Positions 46,810 to 60,049 of a DNA stretch of 64,000 nt are shown here, piece by piece. The notes beneath the pieces were generated by a model. It saw nothing but the letters and a program-made list of their open reading frames with translations, did not search any database and had not been told where the DNA came from. The stretch is from Diploscapter coronatus (taxonomy: Eukaryota > Nematoda > Chromadorea > Rhabditida > Rhabditidae). Position 1 is the first letter of the stretch. Each line of letters starts with the position of its first letter. The DNA lies in NCBI GenBank assembly GCA_964036155.1, contig OZ038423.1:47755249-47819248 (forward strand), given 5' to 3'. Made by a program: the position numbers and the translations under genes.

Positions 46810-47771
46810 ATGAACAACACCAGTTATTCCGCGCGGATGCGGAACCGATCCAATGCGAAGCCCGTATACACTTCTGACAAGCGAGCAAAATTCACCCAGA
46901 GAGAAAATAAAAAGTAATCTTTTTTTGCAAATTTAGGTTAAATAAAAATTCAGATGGATCCGACTTCTAACAGTTCTTGGCTATGTGGTCTGTGTCAGTC
47001 TCCCGGCTATCGCTTTGAGTATCTATTACGTCTACATTTGGGATCCGGATTATATTTCTAAGGTGGAATATTTAAATTAAAAAAAATAATATAAAAAGTA
47101 GTAACGTTGTAATGAAGTAGTCTACGAAAAAGCATGAGTTAAGCAAGGCAGGAGAAGCTACTTTTTAAAAAATCTTTTCTCATTATTATTTTGCACTTTA
47201 CTACAATACTACCTTTGCTAATGTTTCAAATTGCCATTTTAAATTTAAAATGAAATTCTATTTTCAGTTCCCCCGAGGTGTGAACATCAACAATACGATT
47301 CCAGTGCATCGATCCCCTATCCTAAACACTAATGATCGAGTTGAAAGAGAACTGAAGGACGGCTCACATGAGATGAATCTTACCGAAATAGGTATCACTT
47401 ATAAATACACTTAAAATAAATTTCAAATTTTAAGAAAATCCTGCATCTCATGAAAATAACGAACCCCCGAATGTGAAAACGATAGGAAAAGACCCGCATT
47501 TGGAGCAAATTCTGTCAGAAGGTTAGTTATCAGAAGTAGTTTCGGTCGAACACTGCACTTAATGGTCTAAAAATGTACTATTCCAATATTAATAATTTTA
47601 ACTCAAACATATCAGTTGATTTAAATAAGTGTCTAAATGCTCGATCAATATCAGCGGGATTTACCTTTACTTTAACCAATCAAAATCTGAAACATTAATA
47701 ATTTATCTACAGGAAGAGCCTCGATGGAATCTTCAGCAGAGCGATTTCTTAAAACCGCACCTGGAGGGTGA
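46810..47771 (+). CDS. InaF-motif single-pass membrane protein
   Basis: Five exons, 160 residues: 46810-46913, 46954-47062, 47268-47391, 47435-47521, 47713-47771. The diagnostic InaF motif spans the first exon junction: KKWIRLLTVLGYVVCVSLPA followed by IALSIYYVYIWDPDY, which matches the INAFM1/2 and Drosophila InaF-D pattern of a basic pre-segment, WIRLLTVLGY, one membrane span and IWDP. The N-terminus is basic and cytosolic-looking (YSARMRNRSNAK); the C-terminal ~90 residues are hydrophilic with NNT and NLT glycosylation signals, consistent with a lumenal or extracellular tail. Fly InaF supports TRP channel function in photoreceptors; the role in worms is not known to me. Acceptor of exon 4 is TTTAAG rather than TTTCAG. 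ATG follows TTTCCAG by two bases. Confidence 0.83.
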
Positions 47772-50700
47772 TTAATTAAATTACCATAATTATCCGTAAT
47801 TAGTCAATTTTCTACACAATCTAGTCTGCCTTTCTGATCCTTTTGTCATAATTAGTGCAATTAAACAAACCATTCATGTACTATGAATCTATGATGAACC
47901 AACTTGGGTATATCATTTGTACATAGTTTACTCATAAACAGACTTATTGGCCCGACCCGACGGATAGGATCGGGTTGCAAATTCCCGATCGCCAACAAGC
48001 CTGTTCGTAAATAAATTACGGTATTCACTTTCACAATTGTTCAAGTATTATCTCTGTCCTAGATCTCTATCGTTTATATATCACATGTTACATGATTTTA
48101 TGTACTTCTTTCAAATGATATGATGAAATTTATATTTAAAATAAATTTGGATGTATAGAGTAAAGTTTAAATTTATCATTGATACATCAGTAAACACGTT
48201 TAAGATAACACTGATGATTAAAATAAACAGATATTATCGATAAACTCGTTGATTTTAACCACTTGAGCTTCAAGAACCCAAAATTTCATCAATCCTATTT
48301 TAAGTTCAAGAATCTAAACTTAAACCCTCTGAGGTTTATGCTTTCATTGTTTTAGTTCCAGACTACATCACTATTTTATATTTTTACTCTCCAAGAAATA
48401 ATTAACCCATTGTTAATGGATGCTATTTCTTCGCATGGGCAGATAATTTTTTACACTTCTTGGTTTTGGAGTAGACATCCTAGAAGAGATATTTAATGAG
48501 ATTTTTGATCATGCCAAATAAGATCTAATGAAAATTGTCTAAAATTTCGTTTCTTTATTATGTTCTAGCCCACACTCTAAGTAATTGTTTCCAGAAATTG
48601 GTGATTTTTTTACCACGCGATTCAACTGACATTTTTTAATCTAATATTATTTGTTTCATATTTATTTATGCATCAGAAAAATGGAGTTTATGATTTTTAG
48701 ACCTAAAATTATTTCTTAATTTCTGGCCGAAAATACGCTTAATGGAGGAAATACCAGTATAACCCAAAAGGGGGTTAATTCGATTTTCATTGACTTCCTT
48801 TGCTCACTTACCCACTGCCAAAACATGCATCATCTTTTTTCTTGAAATTTTATCAAAGTTCCCTGGAAAACTTATCCGTTTTATAGTAAAGCACTCAGTT
48901 TATAATAAAGTTATTCGCATTCTCCCAAATTTCACCAGAAATAGAATATTTTTGCGCTGTTTTCGAATCTCTTTGGACTTTTTCGAACTTTCGTGGGCTG
49001 AGATTGGAATAATTAAATTGTCTGAAGTGCGTATCTCACTGTCTCGAGTTTCAAAGCCCACTCCTAACGGTTCAGAAAATTTTGGAGGCTCGATTTTCTT
49101 TAGATAGGTTTAAAACAATCTCACCAGGTTCTAAAAATCCTACGATATTTCATCGCTCTTTTTGTAACCAATGAAAATCTCATCAAATATTTCAGGTGTT
49201 AAAAATTGCGATCTTCAATTTTCGCATTCTCTTATTTTATAGTCGATGACGAGCTCGTTCTTAGTTCTAACTTATAGATAAAAAATACAGGATAAATTTC
49301 CAGTTGCACATTTTATCATTTCCTCATATTGTAGATGTGCGATATAAAATATCTTCTTTTTAATCTCTAATAAATTTTCCGACTTTTTAGAGGAAAGATT
49401 CAAAATCATTGGGTCTAATTATCCGCTTTTGTTGAGTATAATAGAATATCTTCTGAAAATTTAGATTCATATAACTTAAAAAAATAAAATTTTAACACAA
49501 AAATTTTATGAACAACGACTTAAAACCATTAGGTTTTATTTATCCACTTTTCTATTTGGCATAGCAAAACGTTTTTATCAAAATTTTAATAAAACATGGA
49601 GGATTTCAAGAACAAAGATCTAAAATGATCAGTTCCAACTCAAAAGCCCAGGCGCTTTTATTTATCTCAGGAAATTCGCGAGACGTGTGGATTATGAAAA
49701 TAGTAATGCGATATGGGGGCGCACTTAATATTGTTAAAAAAATTTTCGAACCTGGAAATTTTTCGAGTTCACGCCACATGACGAATGCATTGGCTTAGCG
49801 AGGTTTATTTCCGGACGCAATTTTTGGCAATTTTCGGAATTTTTGGCAACCTTACCCTATTGATTTGTTAATGACTTCCTTTGAATTATTAGTTTACCCA
49901 TTATTAGTTCAAGTTTGCAAACGTTTAAACATCTTAGATTATTTTAATATTGTGATATCTTGAAGCAATTTTTATTTTAAAACTTATTTGTACATTTTCG
50001 ATATTCAGAGATTTTTGAGCATTCTTTTTTTATTTTATCGAATTTTTTTCAAAAATATTTATCTTTTATGACGTACCATGAAATATAATACTCAAATCCG
50101 AAACTTTTATAACGTTGAAAACATTTCTGGCTCTACCCCTTTCGAACTTCAAAAGGGTCGTTCTTTCGGGTTTTCTAAGGAAATGAGCGGAGCATTTCCT
50201 GAAATAAAAACTTTTCTAGATCGGAAAATAGCGCTTGGAAATTAGAGGTTTGAAGAAAAATACCTAAAAAAATAGTGCGAAATTTCGAGAGAAAACGTGG
50301 ATTAACGTTGACTTTGAGATGAAATCAGAGGAAACACTATGGGGATTTTTAGGCAGGAGAAATAATACGGAATTTTAAGGAGGAAAAGAAGCAGAGATAT
50401 TAACTGAAGCTCAGATTTAGGGAGAGGCTCCATAAGCGGGCATAATTCGAGAAATAAGATATCGTTAGTGTCGACATGATTTTTTATCGCTTTGATTTTT
50501 ATCTAGAATTTATTTTGAGGTCTTAATATTTTTCATTTTTGTTTATGCAAATATAATATGCTTCAAACCTTTCATACTTCAACAAACTTATAAATTTGTA
50601 ATTCATCCAGTTTTGCCAGGTAATTTTTCAGAAAAAGTCCAAAACCCTGCAACTTTATGTTGAAACAATCATTTTTCACCCCAAATTTTATTTTAATTGC

Positions 50701-51202
50701 AACATAATTACTTACCCGTAAACAATAGACTACAAAATTTTTGTTTATTTTTCAGAGATTCAGAACAATTTTCTCAAACGAAAATCTTATTTTTAAAGGT
50801 GCGATGTTAGAACTTCATGTGCAAAAATTCGCGACCTGATTTTATTTAGATCTTTGCCGGACTTACCGAAACAAACCTCAACAACTTTTCGCTTCACATG
50901 GCTAAAGATACCCCGAAAAATTTGGCTGACATATCAAAAAGCCTAATTCTCTTGTGTGACATACCCCGATTTAGTTGTTCAAGCGTAAAATATAAACCAA
51001 GCCACGCCCATTTGCAGAAAATCTGCTCCAAAATAAAAATGTGCTCTGGCGCAAAATAATAAATAGGGTCAAATTTGGTTATGTCGAACGAAAAAATCCT
51101 CTTCTTATATCCTAAGGGACCGATGCATCAGCTTTGAGTATATAAGACAAAGCAAATCTTTTAGGTTAGCCAACTTTCATCTTCTTTTAAACTCTATAGC
51201 TT
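47772..51202. other. Gene desert, left part
   Basis: AT-rich, no gene supported. It contains a purine-rich island at 50170-50450 (GGAAAATAGCGC, AAAATAGTGCG, GAGAAATAATACGG). A 105-residue open frame at 48790-49107 has no splice or family support. Confidence 0.45.
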
Positions 51203-53887
51203 TAAGACGCATTCTTTGAATAACCTGAACAAACTATTAAGAGCGACCGGACAACTGCAAAAGTGTCTCGGATCCGAACCAAACTTATATGGTGGATACA
51301 CCCATGGGTCCTAATCACAAAAATTAGGTTTTTAGGTCCCGCCCCTAAAAGTGGGCGGAGCTAGGTGGGGGTCAAAGTTGGGTGTTTTCACGATTTGGCA
51401 CCCCTCAGGGGTATAAAGAAAACTTTTTTGCTATAATATATTTTCGAAAATTTTAAAAAGCATAGAGTAGCCCATGTAATTGCGCACCTTCTGGTATATA
51501 GATTTTCGAGCAACAACCACCTGCTGGGTCAGAAAGGGGTCCTTATGTCAAAAATGGCGGTATGCTGATACCCCATTTTTTGCATAAAATCGATTTTCCT
51601 GAAAAGTTTAAGGCGAGTTCCAAAAATCTAATGCTATATTCAGATTCTACGTATCAAATTACCCTAAAATCAGTCCTAAAAGGCATAGATTAGGTATGCC
51701 ACTTTTGAGAAAAAAAACGGTTAAAGTCCGCAAGTCAGAGTATGCTTGAATATTAACTACTGCAAATAGCACAAAGAAAACTTTTTTTCTATAAAAGATT
51801 TTCGAAAAATTTTAAAAGAATGAACATGGCCATGGAATGTACTTTCTAAAAATATATAGGATTAGGAGATCAACCGCTTGCTGGATGTGGGAGGGGTCCT
51901 GATGTCAAAAATGGCAGTTTCAAAAACATGTATTTTTGCATAAAATCGATTTTACTGAGCAAATTTAGAGGGAGTTCCAAAGATCTAATGCTATATTCGA
52001 ATTCTCCAGGTAAAACTACGTTAATATAAATCCTAAAAAGCATAGGTTAGGTATGATCCTTTTGAGAAAAATGTCCCGATATCAAAATGAGTGTATGCTG
52101 ACCCCGGTTTTCTGCATAAAATCGATTTTCCTGAAAAATTTTAGGAGAAGTTTCAAAAATCTGATACTATATTCGAATTCTACGTATTAAATTACCCCAA
52201 AATCAGTTATAAAAGGCATGAACTAGGTATGACACTTTTGAGAAAAAGGGTCCCGATTTCAAAAATAGGGTATGCCAACTTCCCATTTTTGCAGAAAATC
52301 GATTTTTCTAAAAACTTTTAAGAGGAGTTCCAAAAATTTTATGCTATATTCGGATTCTACGTATCAAATTATCTTAAAATCAGTCATAAAATCGATAGGT
52401 TAGGTATGACCCTACACTTTGCCATTGCACCAAAGTTGGCGACCCAAATATCGAAATTTCAATTTTGAGGGTTAAACCCCACAATCTGTATACCAATCGA
52501 TAGCCCTTGAAAAACTGAGAAACTTTTGTGAAGACACCACATGGTTATCTATTATGGTATGCGTGGTATGGAGGTTTGAATAGGTCAGACCCACGAAAAT
52601 GACACAAATATTCAAAAATTCATAACTTTTGTAAAATCAAACGAATTCGAAAAATCTTTTCGGAATATAGTAGTTGGAGAGCAATACTTCATTTGTTTCC
52701 TAGACTACCGTGCTGTCACTTTATCATGTTATCATATGGGTCCATGGTATACCACTCATATGGTACTCGAGTAGTACTATACCAAAATGGGTATCAATCG
52801 ACTTGAAATTGACTGGAGAGTAATATTCGAGTCCATTTCTATCAATTTCAGCAAGTGGTTTCATTATATCATCATTGTAATTGACTATAACCACCTGTTG
52901 AAAAAGACCAAAAATGGGGTATTTTCAAATGACCATAAAAGACGATAGACTAATCTGTTTTTCAAGTGGTTTTCAGCATATTACTCAGCTCGATAAGGGC
53001 TTTCATTTGATATATAACATGATGGATATTAGTTACTAAATGGTGACTTGACCATATGGGTCGCTACCATTTGGTACCATACCATGTTTGGTATTGTTCG
53101 ACTCCAAATTGAATGGGAATAAATACTAGATGTCTCTAGCTTCAATTTGAGCTCGAATTTTGGTAGACTGCCTATGAAAATATTCTCGTATCATTTTCTT
53201 GAAAATTGGCATTAAATTTTGGTTTTTGGGGTACCACTCCCATACCATAATAGATAATCATGAGGTGTCTTCACAAAAGTTGCTTAGTTTTTCAAGAGCT
53301 ATCAATTGGTGTATAGTTTGAATTTTTCCGATCGATTTTGTAAAATTCGACCCTCGGGCCACGCCCATTTGATTACTTTTTTCTCAAAAGTGGCATACCT
53401 AACCTATCTATTTTATGACTGATTTTAGGGTAATTTGATACGTAGAATTCGAATATATCATCAGATTTTTGGAACTCGCCTTAAACTTTTCAGGAAAATC
53501 GATTTTATGCAAAAAATGCATATTTTGAAACTGCCATTTTTAACACTTTTGACTTTGGGACCCCCTCCCACACCCAGCAAGTGGCTGACCCCCTAAACCA
53601 ATATATTTTTAGAAAGTACATTCCATGACCATGTTCATCCTTTTTAAATTTTTCGAAAATCTTTCATAGCAAAAAAGTTTTCTTTATACCCCCTGAGGGG
53701 TATCAAATCGTGAAAATGCTCAACTTTGACCCCCACCTAGCCCCGCCCACTTTTGGAGGAGGAACCTGATTTCCCCAGTTTTGTGATTAGGGTCCATGGG
53801 TGTATCCACCATATAAGTTTGGTTCGGATCCGAGACACTTTTGCAGTTGTCCGGCCTTTGTTCGGGTTACTCAAAGAACGCGTCTTA
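51203..53887. mobile_element. Long foldback element, ~2.7 kb, non-autonomous
   Basis: The two ends are inverted copies over hundreds of bases. TAAGACGCATTCTTTGAATA at 51203-51222 answers TAAGACGCGTTCTTTGAGTA read backward from 53887. Inside, GACAACTGCAAAAGTGTCTC and the following GGATCCGAACCAAACTTATA are identical in both arms, as is CCACCATATAAG. A second pair of inverted segments lies nearer the middle (52430-52600 against 53215-53360: TGAAGACACCACATGGTTAT versus ATAATCATGAGGTGTCTTCA). The left arm is longer because internal units are duplicated. No open frame longer than chance, so it would need proteins supplied from elsewhere. Confidence 0.85.
51560..52410. repeat. Tandem/dispersed ~180-390 bp units in left arm of the foldback element
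   Basis: The phrase TGCATAAAATCGATTTT recurs at about 51591, 51938 and 52112, and as TGCAGAAAATCGATTTT at about 52290; each is followed by GAGTTCCAAA-like and TATATTC(A/G)GATTCTACG-like words and a closing GGCATAG..TTAGGTATG. The right arm has one inverted unit (53350-53560). Confidence 0.75.
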
Positions 53888-56800
53888 AATATTCAAAATT
53901 ATAGGTTTAAGTTAAATGTCACGTTATTAAAGGCTATCTTCATCATGTGATGTCTGAAATAAATCTTCGATTTTTCGGGCTTCTTCTATAATTCACAACA
54001 AACTACCACATTACTAAATTTTAGGCTAGGGAGTATATTGGAAAGATAAAAAATAACTGGTGAAATTTAATATTGGTGGTGGCAGTGAATTTTAGGATGG
54101 GCTGATTTTTCGCCTAATCTTAAGTTTTTACAATCTCCTGCCAGACTAGCCCCCAACATTTGGACCTAAATTGCTATTTTTTTTCGAAACCAATATTCCC
54201 TTTCATATGTCAATATGTAAAGGAGAACATTCGAACCGATATTTCGCCCGTTTTTCACCGACTTTTCCGCGTCTCCTTACCTCAATTTTCTAACGCATTA
54301 TCAAATCAAAAACACAGATGTTTTCGCGATTTTTATCGACATTTTTTTTCCTGAAAATCACATTCCAACTTACCTAGTCTCACCTCGGAAAAATTATTGG
54401 ATTTCAGCAAACTGGATCATTTTATGAATAAACCATCCCATTACATTTTAAATTAGTCCCAGGAAGATAAACTTGTACCAACCTAATAGCGATATCAACC
54501 AGAAACATTCTGGGCTTCAGTATCATTTTTAATTCAGGACATCATATTTTTTGATCATATAACTCTAAAGTCAGACCTATTTTTATCATTCTGATGCCAA
54601 TCTTAGCTCTCACTTTCTTGGTCTCGATGGTTCTATTCAAGTTACCTTAGAATATCATACATATTTTCATTGCATCAAAAAATAACTCCAGGGAAACCCG
54701 ACTACCGATAAATTCATTATTTCGTTCATTCGAAAATATGGACGCAGTCCAAAAGTTCACTTCCCCGAACGATCTTATGCTACGGAACGAACGCTATTTA
54801 CATTTTTAATTAATAGGGCATTCATATTTATAATGATGAGTTCTATTATGGAGAGATAAATTCTTATATCTCGGATGGGATTACATTTATATCTTAAAAC
54901 ATGGAGAGGATATAAAAACTGACTTCTCGGAAACTTTTTCTAGCTTTATCTATGAATAAAGTACCCTAGTGCGCGAGCTTCCTTATAAAGCGCATTCTTA
55001 TCATCATGTGAAAATAGAGAAGTCTAGCTTATAACAAAGCCAATTCCTTTCGAGCAAAATTGTTTCTTTTATAAAGCTCCTGAAAACAGCTATTTATGAA
55101 TGATTCAAGTAAAAAATACGTGACTATCGTCATGATTTTACATCATCATTTAAAGTACATTATTTTGACTCAAATTCATGCCATAAATCTTTCGAAAATT
55201 GATTTTAAGATGTGTCATATGCTAGAAAATAGTTGATTATCTCAAGACATTGGCTAGAATTTCGGGCGTAATCTTTATCACGTGATTAGAGATTTTTCAG
55301 TTTTAATCAAAACCCTAGTATTATGCCTAGAGTCCCCAAGCTCTGTCCCCTTGCAAAATCGTATTTTTGATAGAAACGCGTTCATTTGGAAGGTCACAAT
55401 TTTGCGCTCTTTCGGTTTGAAAAATGTTAAATTTGATTTTTTCTTCACAAAAACCTTATTCACGTCCCAGTCAACTTCTTTTTATAAAGACTTCACCTCG
55501 AACATTAATTTCCTATATCAGCTTGGGGGCCCTAATTATTCAACTACATTTCATCAAGTCTCACCAAAACAGATTTTACCGTTCGCTCATCGAAAATTCG
55601 TAGTACGAACGTTCAACTCGTTGACATTTTAGTCGAGCTGTGTGTTGACTACTTTTGTCACATCGTCGCTCTCAAGTTCGATCTTAGATCATAGCGTTAT
55701 TTTTTGCCAAAATTATCCCTTATCTTGTGACTTCTCAAAGTTTGTCGAGCTTATTTCTTATACGTGTCCTGTCAAGTTTGCAAATGAGGCACGGTTTATG
55801 AGCACTCTGCAAAGTGGGAGTTCCTTATTTAGGGTATTAGCACTTTAGCTAGCGCAGCTGAGCATTTTCAATTAACGCGCTTGGCTCAAGCCTCTGAACC
55901 TTCACGGAAAATGAAATATATTCCAAACGTTTTTCAAGGTTCATGTTTCATCATAACCGAATATTTCAAGATATCCAGACGCTTTTCTGGATCTATCTCT
56001 CGTCATAGAGCGAGATTTTTGACCTAACGTTCCGAAAAAGATGAACGCATCGGATAAAGTTTGCTTTCCAAACAGCTCACATTTTTGAATTTACTTGGTT
56101 GCTATTTTTAGATCGTTCCACCGATAAATTTACCTTCTGAGCATATCTTCAAATTTTTTCTCTTCCTCTCAATTTCTCCAATTTTTCCTAACCTACCATT
56201 TCATTATCCTAAACTCATTTTGTGCTCAATCATACATACCCCAGCTGGCGCGAGAAGTTCCCTTATTTGTTTATAGCCTTTAGCAGTTCATTTTCCGGAG
56301 CAGATTCCGTTTTTTATATATGCCAGCCTTGCACCAAGCTCTATCTTTTATCATGTAATTAGAGTCTTATTGCAGAGTCATTTAGTTTATAACCGTCCAT
56401 TTAATCAAATGCATTTTAAAATTGTGCTCAGAACTAGGTACTGTAGAGTTTTACGATTTAGATCTTTACATAAATAGAGAGGGACCATTTTCTCAGGCAT
56501 TTGGAATATAAATTCACTTGACATTTCATTATAAGCTCTAAATGTTGCATTCTTAGAAAGTATAAAATCATCAATGCAACATATGGGCTATATCTTTAAA
56601 CTTGTTTTTTATTTACCCAAAATGTCATAATAATTCTTAATATTCCGTAGTTTATGTTGTGTTTCTTTCCTTTTCGTGGATCACGAATGTAAGTAAATCA
56701 TTCATGTCTAATTAGAATTCCTTCTCGAATAATTCACATTTTCGTTATCTATGTATTTTTTCTGAGAGCTCGAACACAATAATTCATAAAATATGAGACT

Positions 56801-58079
56801 TTGTCCTATTTACAATAGCAAACACATGAAAAATGAGTATGGCGATTTTCCGAGTGTATAAAATGATCGAAATTTGGTATACTTTAAAACTCGATCTAAA
56901 TTAATATTTGAATTTCGTTATAACTTCAAAATTCAGTCTCAGCCTTAATTTGTAATCTTCAATTCAGCCTTAACTATTTATTCGAGTGAATAAAATTTCT
57001 TGATATCATCACAACCTATTACATATTAACACTGAGCTAATATCATCTTTTCCAATTTCAATATTTTAGCCAAGTCAAATCAGTTCATATTCCAAGTTCG
57101 TCAGGCCTACGCCATTACCTGCTTAACTCAGCGCGTCATCTTTCTTCACACAACCAGATTTTGACGTATCGCTCAGATATTTTGCACGTATTATCCGGAA
57201 GTAAAGTCAAGAAAAAGACGAAAATAGTCAATTTATGCTTTTAAACATTGAGGTTCGAGATCATTCTTTGGCAGGAATTTGAATATTTTTAACCGAAACT
57301 TTATTTATTTCAAATTTCCCAAACTTCCTCGTCTTTAATTGGATGCAATTTTACTTAACTCAACATCAATTTGATACAAAAAATTGAAGTTTGGTTCAGG
57401 TTTTAGAACTTCTCAACAACTTTCTTAATATCCTGCGGACTTCAGCAATTTTGCGGGGTCCTTTTGAAAATATTCCTAAAATTTTTCGCTTATAACTTCC
57501 GTTCATTAGTGGTGACACGTTTGGGGAGCGCTAATAACTTCACTGTTATGTTTCCCAGCTGCCTTGGGATCCAAAAGTGGCGGGAGTTGGTGTATTTTGC
57601 ATTTTGCACTGACATATTATTGTTTTCGTACATTCTTGCTTGGCAAGTTCATTTGTATTTCCTTGTATCCATATTTAGACTATTCCATTATCAGTTCTTG
57701 CTATGATTAGCATATGAATAATTCAAACTACCTTCAATCTGAATACAATTTTCCTAATTTTGGATTTGCAAACGTTTGTAAATAAATAATTTCAAATTCC
57801 AATTCAGATATTTTGTCTATGATAAGGTAATATCAATATCCTGATTAGGGCTAATTAACCTCGATCTGAACTTTCATACCTATTAATATATTTTGCATAT
57901 CGCTAAATACCGCTAAGATCTTATTATTATGCGAAAAATGTATCCTGCGGAATCTTAAAATTGCATTTTCCACTCATTCATATATGATAATAAGCGTTCG
58001 GAATTTCATTAATCGACACTTTTGCTCGTGTAAAGCTCGACTCAAGACATCATTATTTTAAATAAGTTTATTTCAGAAA
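53888..58079. other. Gene desert, right part
   Basis: AT-rich; scattered open frames of 60-116 residues without splice or family support. TTTCAG at 58071-58076 precedes the GPCR start codon by three bases. Confidence 0.45.
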
Positions 58080-60049
58080 ATGGCTCTACATAATGATTCC
58101 ATATCAAATTTAAGTTCTATCATGAACAACCTTGAACCTGTACCCAAATGCGCTACAGTAAGCCTAATTAACTCTTATATATTGAAGTTGTATTAATTTC
58201 AAAGTTAAATTCCAGTATGAAATCTATACGCTTGGTCGATTTTTGATGATAGTTATCGCTACGATTAGTGCCAGTCTGGGTACGATCGGAAATATATTCC
58301 TAAGTTATATATTTTGTTCAGCGAAGGTATATTTATAAATATATATATTATAGATGTAATTGAATTATATTTAGTTCTCAAATACCCCTCCGACATTGTA
58401 TCCATTGATATTAGCGACTTTGGACTTTGCTATTTGTTTCGAGTACATTCTATTATTTGGAATCGATGCTTTAGTTGGCTATTTGAAAATTGAGGTAAAT
58501 TTAAAAATATGATCCATTTAAAATATAGAAATTGTCTAATTTAATATAATAAAATAAACATTGCTGATATATCGATTTTTCTTTCTTCATTATATCATAT
58601 TTCAGAGTTTATTCATATTATATCACCTTTACATCATTCCTGTATACGTATTAGGCAGAATCACACAATTAGCCATACCCTATATGCTAATTTTCGCTAC
58701 ACTGGAACGACTAGTATGGACCTATGGGAAAATGTAGCATATTATAATTTCTAATTCTAAATAATGATAGTAAAATCGCCAATTTAGACGAAACAAGTTC
58801 CTAAAAGCGATATATTCGAACAAGGGTCGATATATAACTGTAATCATAACTTTGATTGTATGCGTTTTACTGAGGATCCCTTCGGCGTTCGCTACGGAGG
58901 TTTAGTTCTTTTTTGAAGGAAAATAATTTCCTAAGGTTTAGGTCAAGTATTTCGAACTCTGTGAAGATTTCTTCCGTACCATGACTACTGATGCAAAGTT
59001 GCAATATTTATCTTTAGGCTAGAAAGAAGGTTGAAATTCAGAAAGTGGGCACAAAATTCGGACATCTACTACGTGTTTGACTTCCAAATAATGACGATTG
59101 CTCAGACGATGATTCCGTTCTTGCTGCTGATTATTCTGAATATGGTGGGTTTGATGCGACACGCGATACATCAACGATTCTTTAATACGTCTTATCGTTA
59201 AGAAACCCTTTGAAACAGCAATAATTTTCAACCTGAATTCAGTGATTTTACAAGTCTAAAATACGTTGTTTTATGACATAATTTTTCTCGATCAAGCAAC
59301 TTCAATATCAGATGCCTAGTCCATCAATCAGACGCCAAACATTTTGAAATATATTAACTTACTATCTTCAGATAATCGTCAAGAAGCTTAAGATCAACAC
59401 TCAATCTAAAGAGGACGGATTGTTCGCTTCTTCCCCTGCACCCGGGTCAGATTCTCCAAAATCTGGTAGTCACTCTAATTATCCTAGTAAATAGCGTTAA
59501 TTAGCCAAGTTCAGCTTTGAACATATCATTCCGCCCTCTGAAAAGCATGTCTTCATCCGTGAGAAGTGCGGTTTACACCATGGCTGCTATCGTTACGAGT
59601 TATCTGGCCTCGAATACGCTTCATCTGATACTGACTTTCTTGGAACGGTAAGTTACTTTCTAATATGTTTCTCAGTAAACCAACTCGACCTATAATAAGT
59701 TTGAGATTTTTCACTTATTTATATCAATAATATACGAAAGGACGCATTGAAAACGTCTTTTTTGTCACATATTTTGATTAACATAATTATTTTAAATTTT
59801 AAATAAAAAATCTAAACTTTTATCTTTTAAAAGTTGGATTTCAGGACGGACGACCCGATTTTGCGCGATCCGAATGACCCCGAGAAATTTTCCGCGTTCC
59901 ACACGTTCTTCTCGGACACGGTCTCGTTCGTCTACATGTTCACTTCGGCCATTCGACCCCTGATCTACTACCTCTGCAATCCGGTGATTCGAAGGGAAAT
60001 CAACCAAGTACTCTGCTCAAAAGAAGCACCTCTTCCTCCTTTATTATGA
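58080..60049 (+). CDS. Rhodopsin-type seven-span GPCR (peptide-receptor-like)
   Basis: Ten exons, 379 residues: 58080-58157, 58216-58326, 58375-58494, 58606-58733, 58788-58899, 58942-58997, 59042-59144, 59372-59465, 59515-59647, 59845-60049. N-terminus with glycosylation signals (NDS, NLS). Spans: TM1 FLMIVIATISASLGTIGNIF (GN of the GNxxV motif), TM2 TLYPLILATLDFAICFEYIL, TM3 ending FATLERLVW (ERL at the DRY position), TM4 YITVIITLIVCVLLRIPSAF, TM5 TIAQTMIPFLLLIILNM, TM6 AAIVTSYLASNTLHLILTF, TM7 VYMFTSAIRPLIYYLCNP. ATEVKYFELCEDF in loop 2 supplies the usual Cys. The style is that of worm neuropeptide receptor relatives; the ligand cannot be named. Exon 6 ends at GATGCAAA, giving a 44-nt intron. 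The start is just after an acceptor. Confidence 0.88.

Noticed and set aside
48790..49107. 105-residue open frame in the gene desert
   Set aside because: Residue composition is as expected for AT-rich spacer; no splice partners or homology recognised.
55282..55632. 116-residue open frame in the gene desert
   Set aside because: Phe/Ser/Leu-rich, overlaps a frame on the other strand, and no signal or domain is visible.
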